Assembly (NCBI RefSeq): GCF_015477835.1
Contig: NZ_JADLQN010000001.1
Coordinates: 2,852,001-2,916,000 of the forward strand
Length of the DNA: 64,000 nucleotides
Reading direction: 5' to 3'
Source: Nocardia higoensis
GTDB lineage: Bacteria; Actinomycetota; Actinomycetes; Mycobacteriales; Mycobacteriaceae
Shown here: one piece after another, positions 39,764 to 48,584 of the stretch
How positions within the stretch are numbered: position 1 is the stretch's first letter
How the letters are laid out: every line of letters starts with the position of its first letter
Position numbers and translations under genes: made by a program
Notes under the pieces: model-generated
What the model was told of the DNA's origin: nothing
Seen by the model: the letters and a program-made list of their open reading frames with translations, nothing else
Databases searched by the model: none

Positions 39764-41632
39764 TCAGCGTCCCGCGACGCCACGGACCGCGCGCGGCAGA
39801 TCCAGGTCCAGCGGGATATGCCCGACGACGAGGTGGGTTTCCACTTCGGCGGCGGGCATCGGACGGGCGATGAGGAACCCCTGCGCCCGGTAACAGCCGA
39901 GCCCCACCAGGGTGCGCGCCGCGACGGCGGTCTCCACCCCCTCGCCGACCACGCCGAGACCGAACGAACCGGCGAGGCCGATGATGGACTTCACGATGGC
40001 CAGATCGTCGGTGCTCGCGCCGAGCCGCTGCACGAAACCGCGGTCGATCTTCACCGCGTCCACCGGCAGCGCCTTGAGATGCGACAGCGAGCTGTAGCCG
40101 GTGCCGAAATCGTCGATGGCGATCTGCACGCCCATCCGCTTGAGTCCGCGCAGTGTCACCTGGGTGCGGGCCAGATCCTGCACCACCACGTGCTCGGTGA
40201 TCTCCAGGCACACCGCGCTGCCGTCGATGGCGAACTCGCGCAGGATGTCCTCGATGCGCTCGACGAAATCCAGGCTCACCAGCTGCACCGGTGAGACGTT
40301 GATGCGCATGACGGTTCCGGCGGCCAGTCCACGCGCACGCCAGTCGGCGAACTGCTTGCACGCCGTGCGGATCACCCAGCGGCCCAGCTCGCCTGCCAGA
40401 TTGGTGGCCTCGGCGACGGTGACGAACGCGGCGGGCGGCAGCAGCCCTCTGGTCGGATGCATCCAGCGCACCAAGGCTTCCAGCGCGACCACCCGGCCGG
40501 TGCGCAGATCCACCTCGGGCTGGTAGTGCAGCAGCAGCGAGCCGTCGGACACCGCGCCACGCAGATTCAGCTCCACGTCGTCCTGGAGCTCGAACTGTGC
40601 GCGCATGGCGTCGGTGAACACCGCGACGCCGTTGCCCCCGCCGGACTTGGCCGACAACAGCGCGTGATCGGCACGGCGGAGCACATCGGCGACCGTGGTC
40701 TGCCCGGGAATGCCGACCGCCACGCCGACACTCGCGCCCCGGCTGACCGATTCCCCGCCGACCGTCACCCGTCGGCCGATCAGCTGCTGCAGGCGGGTCG
40801 CCTCCAGTTCCGCGGCCACCGAATCCATCGGTTTCTCCGGGACGATGACGAATTCGTCGCCGCCGAGCCGGGCGATCATCGCCTCGGGACCCAGATTCTC
40901 CCGCAACCGCGCGGACAGTGTGCGGATGAAATTGTCGCCCGCGGTGTGGCCGAGGAAGTCGTTGAGCGCCTTGAGCCGATCGAGGTCGAGGAAGAACGCC
41001 GCGACCGGGCCCGGCTCGCCGGGACGCAACCGGTTCTCCATGTACTCGAGCAACGCGCGCCGGTTCGCCAAGCCGGTGAGATCGTCGTGCAGGGCGATGT
41101 AGCGCAGTCGCTCCTCAGCGGCCACCCTGGCCTGGACCTGCGCGAACAGCGTGGCGATGGCGGTGAGCGCGTTGAGTTCGCCGGTGTTCCACGCCCGGTC
41201 GCCCGACTTGACGAAACCGAGCAGGCCGGTGGACTCCCCGCGCGAGACCAGCGGGACGCAGGCCATGGTGACCTGTGGAATCCCGGAGGACTTGCGAATG
41301 GTCTCCTGATAGTCCTCGGATTCGGCGCCGGGGCGCACGATGACCGGCTCGGTCGCGAACTCCAGCTCGCGGAACACCGAATCGGCCTCGGCGAAACGCA
41401 CCACGGCCAGCGGATCGGGATCGGGGACGTCGGTGCGATGCGGCCATTCGGCGATCAGGACGGTGGTGCGGTCCTCGCGGTTGGTGTGGCGCAGGTATCC
41501 GAAGTCGATGTCGAAATGATCGACCAGCGCGGCCAGCACGCGTTCGCTCGCCGCCACCATGCTGATGGCGTCGACGCCCATCAACTCGGAGGCGACATCC
41601 GTCACCAATGAGTCGAGCGTTCGCCGAGGCAC
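39764..41632 (-). CDS. GAF-GGDEF-EAL bifunctional c-di-GMP enzyme
   Basis: A 622-residue signalling protein. GAF sensor ~residues 20-175; GGDEF domain with intact ARLGGDEFVIV; EAL domain with intact EALVRW, NVSPVQL, EITEHVVV, IDDFGTGYSSLSHL, KIDRGFV and VVGEGVET. Both cyclase and phosphodiesterase sites look functional. No membrane segment. From memory it matches the mycobacterial DcpA/Rv1354c type, there too beside the moeY gene. It starts 16 bases after the E1/nitroreductase stop, so the two are one operon. GTG 41632 follows GGAG. Confidence 0.92.
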   Translation of the reverse strand: MPRRTLDSLVTDVASELMGVDAISMVAASERVLAALVDHFDIDFGYLRHTNREDRTTVLIAEWPHRTDVPDPDPLAVVRFAEADSVFRELEFATEPVIVRPGAESEDYQETIRKSSGIPQVTMACVPLVSRGESTGLLGFVKSGDRAWNTGELNALTAIATLFAQVQARVAAEERLRYIALHDDLTGLANRRALLEYMENRLRPGEPGPVAAFFLDLDRLKALNDFLGHTAGDNFIRTLSARLRENLGPEAMIARLGGDEFVIVPEKPMDSVAAELEATRLQQLIGRRVTVGGESVSRGASVGVAVGIPGQTTVADVLRRADHALLSAKSGGGNGVAVFTDAMRAQFELQDDVELNLRGAVSDGSLLLHYQPEVDLRTGRVVALEALVRWMHPTRGLLPPAAFVTVAEATNLAGELGRWVIRTACKQFADWRARGLAAGTVMRINVSPVQLVSLDFVERIEDILREFAIDGSAVCLEITEHVVVQDLARTQVTLRGLKRMGVQIAIDDFGTGYSSLSHLKALPVDAVKIDRGFVQRLGASTDDLAIVKSIIGLAGSFGLGVVGEGVETAVAARTLVGLGCYRAQGFLIARPMPAAEVETHLVVGHIPLDLDLPRAVRGVAGR

Positions 41633-41648
41633 ACTGTCTCCGATCGTG

Positions 41649-44153
41649 CTAGCTGCCCTGGCCCGTGCCCGGCACTGGAAGCCGCCTGCTGCGAACCGAG
41701 GCTGCTGCCGCGTAACTCAGGCGAAGCACCAGCGCCATGATCTCATGCCCAGGCACTCCCAGCAGGTCCAGGAAACGGCCCTGAAGTGAGGTCAGTGTAT
41801 CCGCGAAATCCTCTGAAATCGCGACCAGATCCTCCTGGTCGTGTGCGTAGCCGAACACCGGCGACATCGGCTGCACCGCCAGACCGCGCCGTCCGGCCTC
41901 CAACCACACCCGTTCGACGGCCATTCCGGCCCGCGCGTAATCGATCAGCGACGCGCCCGCGCGCCCGGCCGGACACGGCATGGTGACCGCGATCAGAGCC
42001 GAACCTGACAGCAGTTGATCGCGCGTGGCCTCACCGAGACCGTGGCCGCCGGACCAGACGCGCAGCAACTCCACGACATCGGGGCGCGAGGCGATGCGCA
42101 GCTTGGCCAGATCGGCGTCGTCGAGTTCCATACTGCGCAGGTCGATGCCGTCACGCACATCCTCGCCGGGGCCACGCAACTCCGAGAACAGCTCCCGGTG
42201 CATGCGCGGGGTCAGCATGCGGACCCGGTCCGAGGCGCCGAGCAGCTCGGCGGCCTCGGCCAGCGCCCCGCGGTCGGTGATCGCGCGGACCAGCGCGCCC
42301 TCGGTGCGAGCCGCGGCGTCGAGCGCGGCGAGCACGCCGTCGCGGATGGGCGCGCGATTGCCTTTGCGGCGATTGGTGCAGCGCGTCAGGGCCGCGGGGT
42401 AGTCGCGGGCCAGCAGCGGATCACCACCGGCGCCGAAGCGCAGGACAGCGGTGAGCGGGGCGGACGGGGGCGCGGCTGCGGCGATCAGGCGGTGTTCGCC
42501 GAGCAGGCCGTACGCGGCCGCGGCGGCGCGGGCGTTGTGCAGCGCGGCGCCGATCGCCACGGCGCTGCCCCGGTAGGCGACATCCATCGTCGAGGAGCGT
42601 TCGGGCGCCAGGTCGATCCACAACGCGTCCTCGGTCGGTCGCATCGTCCATGGCTGGACATTGCCGCCGGAGGGAGCGCGCTGGGCTGCCGCGACCACCT
42701 CGGCCCGTGGCGGGCCGGGCGGGAGCAGATCCGGTACGGCCTGCTGCCGGTATCCGGCCCCGTTCGGGCGCGACTGCGCCCTGCGCGGCCCGCCGTCGGC
42801 GTGTCTGTCACCGGGCCGGAATGCTGCGGTGGGCTTCGACGCGCCGTTACCGCGCATGCTCGCCCCCGACGCGGACTCGACCTCGGCGCGGCTCGGCCGC
42901 CGCGCTCCTCGGCCGGTGTCGCCCACTCCCGCGCCGAACAAGGCGGCATCGGTGGCATCGCCGACACCGTCGGCGATGGCGCGACCCGGCTGTCCCCCGT
43001 CCCGGCGCAGGCCCGCGCCGTCGTGACCGGGCGCCTCGAGATCGTCGTCCGCTCCCGCCCTGGACCAGCGGTGGTCGGTGGACATCGGTTCGACGAGCCC
43101 GTCGAGTTCGCGTTCCAGATCCACCCTGGTCCGCCCGGAGGGCAGATCGCGGCCCAAACCGATACGGCGCACGGCCGTGGCGGCGATGGCCGCGCCGAGC
43201 TGCACGTCCCCGCCCAGCTGCGGCCAGGTCGTCACGGTGCGGTCGATCTCGGCGAGGCTGGCCGCCATGCGGGCGGACAGCTCGCCCGGGCCGAGGATCC
43301 GCAGCACATGCGGGGCCTTGTCCTTGGTGGACAGACCGCGCAGATCGGCGGCAGCGGTCTCGCCGAGCAACCCGTGGAAAGGCGGGCGATCCGGTTCCAG
43401 GTCGAAGCGCTCGACATCGAACAGGCCGCGATCACTGGTGTCCATCAGCAGCGGCAGCCGATGTCTGCGGGCGCCGTCGCGGACCGCGAACTTCACATCC
43501 AGCGAGTCACACTCCTCGAGGACCAGTGACAGGCCGCTGAGGAACGCGTCGACGGAGTTCTCGTCGACGCCGCCGGTACACACCTCGACCGGCAGGTAGG
43601 GGTCGAGTTCGGCGATGCGCCGCGCGGTGACGACCGCCTTGTTCAGCCCCAGGTCGAACAGCGTGCCGGGCACCCGGTTCAGGTTGGACAGTTCGATGTC
43701 GTCGAAGTCGGCCAGCCGCAGCAGACCGCAGGAGCCTTCCAGCGCGAGCGTGTGCGCGATCGCGTGGCCGACGCTCTGCCCGACCACGCCGACCGCCATC
43801 CCGGCGAGCCGCTCTTGTTCGGCGACGGTGAGCTTGTTGCGGTTGCGATCGAGGCGGACGGCGCGGAACGCGCGCGGCCCGGTCAGGCCGACCAGCGTCC
43901 GCCGCCACGGGTAGTACACCCAGCGGTCGGCGGCGGCGTCTTCGGTGTCGATCCGCGGATCACAGATCCGGGACAGCTCCGCGCGGATCGAATCCCGCAG
44001 GTCGAGAATGCCGACCGTGGGCGTGGTGCGCAGCCGGGTGAGCACGGCGGTGTGGTCGGCGTCGTGTTCGTCGAGGATGAGCGGACGGTAGCGTTCCGCC
44101 GCGTCGGCCGGGCCCACGCCGGGCGCGCTCGGGCGGGTGCCGGAAGCCGTCAT
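41649..44153 (-). CDS. moeY: E1-like (ThiF) / nitroreductase fusion protein, MoeY-like
   Basis: An 834-residue fusion. The N-terminal ThiF/E1-like Rossmann domain (~115-350) shows AVGVVGQSVGHAIAHTLALEG and LADFDDIELSNLNRVPGT with the Asp and Arg that position ATP; the usual GxGGxG is degenerate (GQSVG) and no catalytic Cys or zinc Cys pairs are seen. A polar linker (~385-505) is Asp/Gly/Arg-rich. The C-terminal FMN nitroreductase domain starts AEVVAAAQRAPSGGNVQPW and includes CTNRRKGNRAP and SPVFGYAHD. Rv1355c (annotated moeY) has the same layout, from memory; a molybdopterin role is doubtful. It overlaps the upstream gene by four bases. Confidence 0.85.
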   Translation of the reverse strand: MTASGTRPSAPGVGPADAAERYRPLILDEHDADHTAVLTRLRTTPTVGILDLRDSIRAELSRICDPRIDTEDAAADRWVYYPWRRTLVGLTGPRAFRAVRLDRNRNKLTVAEQERLAGMAVGVVGQSVGHAIAHTLALEGSCGLLRLADFDDIELSNLNRVPGTLFDLGLNKAVVTARRIAELDPYLPVEVCTGGVDENSVDAFLSGLSLVLEECDSLDVKFAVRDGARRHRLPLLMDTSDRGLFDVERFDLEPDRPPFHGLLGETAAADLRGLSTKDKAPHVLRILGPGELSARMAASLAEIDRTVTTWPQLGGDVQLGAAIAATAVRRIGLGRDLPSGRTRVDLERELDGLVEPMSTDHRWSRAGADDDLEAPGHDGAGLRRDGGQPGRAIADGVGDATDAALFGAGVGDTGRGARRPSRAEVESASGASMRGNGASKPTAAFRPGDRHADGGPRRAQSRPNGAGYRQQAVPDLLPPGPPRAEVVAAAQRAPSGGNVQPWTMRPTEDALWIDLAPERSSTMDVAYRGSAVAIGAALHNARAAAAAYGLLGEHRLIAAAAPPSAPLTAVLRFGAGGDPLLARDYPAALTRCTNRRKGNRAPIRDGVLAALDAAARTEGALVRAITDRGALAEAAELLGASDRVRMLTPRMHRELFSELRGPGEDVRDGIDLRSMELDDADLAKLRIASRPDVVELLRVWSGGHGLGEATRDQLLSGSALIAVTMPCPAGRAGASLIDYARAGMAVERVWLEAGRRGLAVQPMSPVFGYAHDQEDLVAISEDFADTLTSLQGRFLDLLGVPGHEIMALVLRLSYAAAASVRSRRLPVPGTGQGS

Positions 44154-44899
44154 CGGGCGATCGACTTTCCCGCCGCGGGTGCGGCAGCCGCCGATCGCGG
44201 GCAGGTCGTGCGCCAAGCACGCAGCGCGGCGCGCTCGAGGACGATGAGCGCGCTCTGGGTGCGGGTGGCGTGCGAGAGGTGGGCGTGGGTGTCCCACCAC
44301 AACGGCACGGTGCGGTAGCGGTGGTCCGGGTAGGCGACCGCGCCGACCTGCTCGGCGATCCGCGCGCCGCTGGAGGTGTATCGCTCGATGCCGTGCTCCG
44401 CGGACGTGGCGAATCCCCATCGCGCGTCGAGCAGCCAGGCGGCGTGCACGACACACCGCGCGACCGCGGCACCCAGCGCCGATCGGTGCGCGGCTCGCCG
44501 ATCGACCCAGACCGCCTTCACCTCGACGATGCCCTCGGGGGCGCGATCGTCGATCATGGCGCGCAACACGTCCTCGCCGGGCTGGCCCGCCCAGGCGGAC
44601 AATCCGTGGGCCTCGGCCGAACCGGAGTACGGCCCCTGGACGCGCAGACCTGCCACGACCTCGCCGTCCGGATCGACCGCGGCGAAGAACAGAGCGGTGG
44701 ATCCGCCGTCGGCCACGGACTCGTACTCGAGCGCGGACTCGACGCCGAACCGGCGGTAGACCCGGTGCGCCCCGGCCAGGTAGCGCTGCCACAGATCGGG
44801 GTGAGCCGCCGGAGTGGTCACCTGGAAGGCGTGACCGGAGTGCATGTCACGAAACCGCAGCACCCGCTCGGCGCCGACCGTGACCATCTCGACAGTCAT
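44150..44899 (-). CDS. N-acyltransferase-like (GNAT / autoinducer-synthase fold) protein
   Basis: A 249-residue protein. Blocks VLRFRDMHSGHAFQVTTPAAHPDLWQRYLAGAHRVYRRFGVESALEYESV, STALFFAAVDPDGEVVAGLRVQGPY, IVEVKAVWVDRRAAHRSALGAAVARCVVHAAWLL and GAVAYPDHRYRTVPLWWD look like the fold of N-acyl amino acid and acyl-homoserine-lactone synthases (the YPDxRYRT...WWD ending). This is pattern recognition, not proof of activity. The stop overlaps the E1/nitroreductase start (ATGA), so the two are translationally coupled. First gene of a three-gene operon. Confidence 0.6.
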   Translation of the reverse strand: MTVEMVTVGAERVLRFRDMHSGHAFQVTTPAAHPDLWQRYLAGAHRVYRRFGVESALEYESVADGGSTALFFAAVDPDGEVVAGLRVQGPYSGSAEAHGLSAWAGQPGEDVLRAMIDDRAPEGIVEVKAVWVDRRAAHRSALGAAVARCVVHAAWLLDARWGFATSAEHGIERYTSSGARIAEQVGAVAYPDHRYRTVPLWWDTHAHLSHATRTQSALIVLERAALRAWRTTCPRSAAAAPAAGKSIAR

Positions 44900-45101
44900 G
44901 TGTTCCTACTCCGTCGTCACCGCAGGCCGCGCCCACGCGGGGCGGCCCTACCCGCTCTCCGGGAGACTTAAACATCCAGAAGAGTCGCCTACGGCAGTAT
45001 CCGTCATCCCGCGGGAATTGACCAGAAAACCGGCAACTCTGTCGGAACTCGCCACACGACGGCAAAAACGCTGTTGGAGAACGTGTTATCCGGCTCACAT
45101 G

Positions 45102-45125
45102 GCGACCAACGGACCGATTGGTCGC
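45102..45125. promoter_or_regulatory. Inverted repeat in the gap downstream of the GyrI-like pair
   Basis: Perfect 8-bp arms GCGACCAA and TTGGTCGC with an 8-base spacer. The site lies just past the 3' end of the GyrI-like pair and ~200 bases before the acyltransferase-like start. No T tract follows, so it may be an operator rather than a terminator. Confidence 0.4.
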
Positions 45126-45146
45126 AAATAGTTAATCAAGAGCTAT

Positions 45147-45581
45147 TTACACCAGAATGGAAATGTACAGCTCGACATCCTGGGGGCCGCGCCAGACCTC
45201 GATCTCCTCCCGGTAGGCGCGGGTGATCTCCGCCGACGCCGTGGCGTCGTCGACTTGCGCCCAGACGTCCTCCACCGGGTCGTGATAATCACCGTTGGGC
45301 TCGAAGCGCGCGTACACACCCTTGGGCACCCGGACGAGCAGATCGCCGACCGGCACCGCCGACGGGTCGAGGTACTCGAAGCACACCATCGCGTTGTGAC
45401 TACCCGCGGGATCAGGCACATAGACGGTGTACATCGGACGGTCCCCGCCCTCGCGGTCACGCAGGCGATCCTTGAGGAACTCGATCAGCTCGCTGTTGCT
45501 GACCTTGAAACTCGGTGTCACCCTCGGCACCACCAGCCCGCCGTAGATCGCCTCGTTGCGGACTGCGATCGTGTACGTCAT
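45147..45581 (-). CDS. GyrI-like effector-binding domain protein, copy 2
   Basis: A 144-residue stand-alone ligand-binding (GyrI/SOUL-like, AraC effector) domain without DNA-binding part. Seen: FEYLDPSAVPVGDLLVRVPKGVYARFEPNGDYHDPVEDVWAQVDDATASAEITRAYREEIEVWRGPQDVELYISIL, where the ARFE-x-NGD and the terminal VELYISI strand are typical. Its ATG overlaps the preceding gene's stop (ATGA). The ligand is unknown. An unusual C-terminus ends directly after the last beta strand. Confidence 0.78.
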   Translation of the reverse strand: MTYTIAVRNEAIYGGLVVPRVTPSFKVSNSELIEFLKDRLRDREGGDRPMYTVYVPDPAGSHNAMVCFEYLDPSAVPVGDLLVRVPKGVYARFEPNGDYHDPVEDVWAQVDDATASAEITRAYREEIEVWRGPQDVELYISILV

Positions 45582-46021
45582 CGGGGGTCCACCGCCAGGT
45601 ACAGCTCGATCTTGTAGGCGTGCGGATAACACTCGAAATCGCCGGAATAGGTGCGCTTGATCTGGTTGTGCTCTTCGGCGTAGGAGATCTGTGTCCACAG
45701 GTCGGTCATCACCTGCGGGAAATCGCCGACCGAGGAGAACTTCGCGTAATAGCCGCGCGGCAGCCGGGCCACCAGATGACCGCGGGTGACGTCGTCGAAG
45801 GAGTGACAGCGGTAGCCGACGATCTGGGTGTTGTAGGTGCCGAGTTCACCGGTGTAATCGGTATAGGCGCTGGCCAGCGGGCCGCCGAGCTCCTGATGCA
45901 GCACCGCGGCCCAGGCCGCTTCCAGGGCGTGATCCCGCAGTTCCCCGAGAGCGCGTTTCGGACTGCGGACGGGCAAACCGGCGACCCAGGTCTCGTCCCG
46001 CTCGACGATTTCAAACTGCAT
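45578..46021 (-). CDS. GyrI-like effector-binding domain protein, copy 1
   Basis: A 147-residue paralogue of the following gene. Blocks: FEIVERDETWVAGLPVRSPKRALG at the start, YNTQIVGYRCHSFDDVTRGHLVARLPRGYYAKFSSVGDFPQVMTDLWTQISYAEEHNQIKRTYSGDFECYPHAYKIELYLAVDPR at the end, matching the GyrI-like fold. Two single-domain copies in one operon with translational coupling could form a heterodimeric binding protein. TAGCAT (minus strand, 46087-46082) is a possible -10. Function unknown. Confidence 0.78.
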   Translation of the reverse strand: MQFEIVERDETWVAGLPVRSPKRALGELRDHALEAAWAAVLHQELGGPLASAYTDYTGELGTYNTQIVGYRCHSFDDVTRGHLVARLPRGYYAKFSSVGDFPQVMTDLWTQISYAEEHNQIKRTYSGDFECYPHAYKIELYLAVDPR

Positions 46022-46268
46022 GGAAAACTCTCTCGAGGTGCATCGGCGTGCGCACCCGCATTCCGGTCGGCTGGAAAATCCATGCTATCAACTCGATCAT
46101 GAAGAGTCCGCGCGCGGCGGCCACCGTCGCCCGGTCGGCAACCCGGCGCTGAACTGGACAAACGTCCTGGAAAGCGTCCGGATCCGGCGCGCACCCGCCG
46201 CCCGCGTCCGACGCGGGGAATTCGCGGGCGAATCGTCGGCTATCGATGCGCGCACCGACGCGGCGGTC

Positions 46269-48365
46269 TCACCACCACCCGAGGATCGGGCCGAGCCTGC
46301 GGCCGAGCTCCGGGGCCATGGAACGCGAGTAGCTCGCCGTCAGGTGGTGTTCGTCGTGATAGACCAGGACATTGCCCTCCACCACCGGGCAGATGTCGGC
46401 CCCGCACACCGCGTCGGTGAGATCGAGGGTGAACACGTTCGGGAACGAGGCGGCGGGCTCCTCGGCCGGATTCACCGGATCGAAGGCGTCCGCCCGGCGG
46501 ATGCCGCAGCTGAGCCGGTCGCCGTTGCCGGCCAGGCAGTCGATGGCCCGGTAGCGCACCCCGTCACGCCGCAGCCACGGGGTGTCGCGGATCGCCAGGA
46601 TGTTCAAGCCGTGCTCGGACAGCCGCGACCAGACCTGCACATAGTCGTCGGGGGTCTCGTCGCCGATCAGGTCTCTCGGCCTCGTCCCGGTGGTGAAGAC
46701 CCAATCCGGGCGGTCCACGCCGAGCCGGTCGATCACCTCCAGCGACCAGTCGCGGCAGTCCGGGATCGACTGCCCCTTGTACGAGGTCTCCTCCGCCACT
46801 GTCAGCGGGCAGCCCATCTTCAGGTAGACGGCGATGCGGATGCCGTACTCCCGGCCGAGGAGGTCCAGGGCGGGCACCCAGTGCTCGGAATGGGAGTTGC
46901 CGACCACCGCGATGGTGCGGTCGGCGTCGGAATCGCCGTACGAGCAGGTGATCACCTCGCGGGTGTCCCAGTCCGCGATGCACCCGTCGCGGGTGGGATA
47001 GGCCGCGTCGGCAGGCGCGTCGAACACGCTGGGCCGTATCTCGGCCGCAGGCGTGTCCGCGCCGCCGACCAGCGCCTCGGCCCCGGGATAGCGGACAGGT
47101 TCCAGTGTGTTCACCGGCTGCGGCGGCGACAGGCTGGTGACCACCTGGGAGGTGACCGTCAAAGCGAGCACCGTCACGCCGAGGGCGAGCATCACCCGGT
47201 GTCCCACCTCCACCCGGGGGGCGCGGACGGCGGCGGGCGCGCGCAGCGGCTCCTCGACGAATCGGTGTGTCAGATACGCCAACAGCAGCGACACGGCCAA
47301 CACGGCCAGCCCGGCGCGCAGATCGGTCCGCGCGTCGCCGAGGTGAGCGAGCACGAAGATCAGCAACGGCCAGTGCCACAGGTACAGCGCGTAGGCCATC
47401 TCGCCGAGCCGGACCGCCACGGCGGAGGCCAGCAGCCGGTTGGGCAGCGGCAATTGCTCGGCCGACAGGTTCTGACCGGCCAGGATGAGGGCGATGGTCG
47501 CCCCGACCGGGATCAGCGCGGCCGGACCGGGGAACAGCGAGCCGCCGTCGACGATCCAGCCGCAGGCGAGCACTGTCGTGGCACCCGCCAGCGCGAGCAG
47601 CGCCCGCAGCACCCGATGCAGACTCACGGCGGGTAGTACGACCGCGACGAGCGCGCCCGCCAGCAGTTCCCAGGCCCGGGCGAAGCTGTCGTAGTAGTTC
47701 CACCCCTGATGCAGTCCGACCCCGCGCGCGGCGTAGACGAACGAGGCCGCTGTCAGCACGGCCAGCACGAACGCGAGGACCGGCCGGATCGCGGCCGGTA
47801 TGCCCAGGCTCCGGCAGGCCCACACCAGCGCCGCGATGCCCATCAGCGCGGCCAGATAGAACTGCCCCTGCAACGACATCGACCACAGGTGCTGCAGCGG
47901 GCTCACCGACGGATCGGCGGCGAGGTAGTCCGCCCAGGAGAACGCCAGATACCAGTTCTGGAAGTACAGCAGCGAGGCGAGCGTCTGCGCCGCCAGTTCG
48001 GTCCACTGGGTGTAGGGCTTGGTCAGCACCACGACGAGCGCGACCACCGCGAGCACCAGCACCAGCGCGGGGAGCAGGCGCCTGGCCAGCCGGGCGGCGG
48101 TCTCACGAACCGAGATCCCGGCGCGGGACTCGGCGCGGCGCAGCAGTGAGGCGGTGAAGAAGAAACCCGCGAGCACCAAGAAGACATCGACGCCGCCGGA
48201 GACCCGGCCCATCCAGATGTGGAAGACGACCACCAGGGCGATCGCGACGCCACGCAATCCGTCCAGATCCGTGCGGTACCCCTGGGCCCGCGTCACTCCC
48301 GGGGCGGGCGGGACAGTGGAAGTGGCGGTCGCGGGCGCCACACCCGATTCTCGAGCCGCCGTCAT
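46269..48365 (-). CDS. Acyltransferase-3 membrane protein fused to SGNH domain
   Basis: A 698-residue OafA-type O-acyltransferase. The N-terminal ~10-segment membrane domain begins YRTDLDGLRGVAIALVVVFHIWMGRVSGGVDVFLVLAGFF with the conserved His and R-x10-H style loop. The C-terminal extracytoplasmic SGNH domain has the nucleophile region IAVVGNSHSEHWVPAL and the Asp-His region YHDEHHLTASYS. Together these acylate cell-envelope polysaccharide or lipid. Start ATG 48365; GTG 48404 is an in-frame alternative. Monocistronic. Confidence 0.9.
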   Translation of the reverse strand: MTAARESGVAPATATSTVPPAPGVTRAQGYRTDLDGLRGVAIALVVVFHIWMGRVSGGVDVFLVLAGFFFTASLLRRAESRAGISVRETAARLARRLLPALVLVLAVVALVVVLTKPYTQWTELAAQTLASLLYFQNWYLAFSWADYLAADPSVSPLQHLWSMSLQGQFYLAALMGIAALVWACRSLGIPAAIRPVLAFVLAVLTAASFVYAARGVGLHQGWNYYDSFARAWELLAGALVAVVLPAVSLHRVLRALLALAGATTVLACGWIVDGGSLFPGPAALIPVGATIALILAGQNLSAEQLPLPNRLLASAVAVRLGEMAYALYLWHWPLLIFVLAHLGDARTDLRAGLAVLAVSLLLAYLTHRFVEEPLRAPAAVRAPRVEVGHRVMLALGVTVLALTVTSQVVTSLSPPQPVNTLEPVRYPGAEALVGGADTPAAEIRPSVFDAPADAAYPTRDGCIADWDTREVITCSYGDSDADRTIAVVGNSHSEHWVPALDLLGREYGIRIAVYLKMGCPLTVAEETSYKGQSIPDCRDWSLEVIDRLGVDRPDWVFTTGTRPRDLIGDETPDDYVQVWSRLSEHGLNILAIRDTPWLRRDGVRYRAIDCLAGNGDRLSCGIRRADAFDPVNPAEEPAASFPNVFTLDLTDAVCGADICPVVEGNVLVYHDEHHLTASYSRSMAPELGRRLGPILGWW

Positions 48366-48548
48366 CGTGCTACCGGACGACACCCGGGAGCGAAACCCGG
48401 GCACGCGACGACGCTGTCGCCGAAGGGGACGAACGGTGAACGAGACATGACCATCCTCTTATCACGGAGGGCGGAGACAGGTCCAACCCGCGATCCCGCC
48501 CGACACGCCGAGGATGTCATCCGCCCGGTCCGCAGCTCCGAATCAGAT

Positions 48549-48584
48549 CCGTAGGTCGTCCCTTCGGAATGAGGTAGCCAATGG
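48549..48584 (+). repeat. Leader repeat, copy 1 (upstream of first duplicated secreted gene)
   Basis: A 36-base segment from CCGTAGGTC to the start codon ATGG that recurs at 49491-49526 with only two mismatches. It includes the ribosome site GAGG and ends in the start codon. Its conservation against divergent flanks marks it as a duplicated expression element. Confidence 0.8.

Noticed and set aside
41649..44153. Molybdopterin biosynthesis enzyme
   Set aside because: The recalled name moeY comes from weak ThiF similarity. The domain make-up and lack of other molybdopterin genes do not support it.
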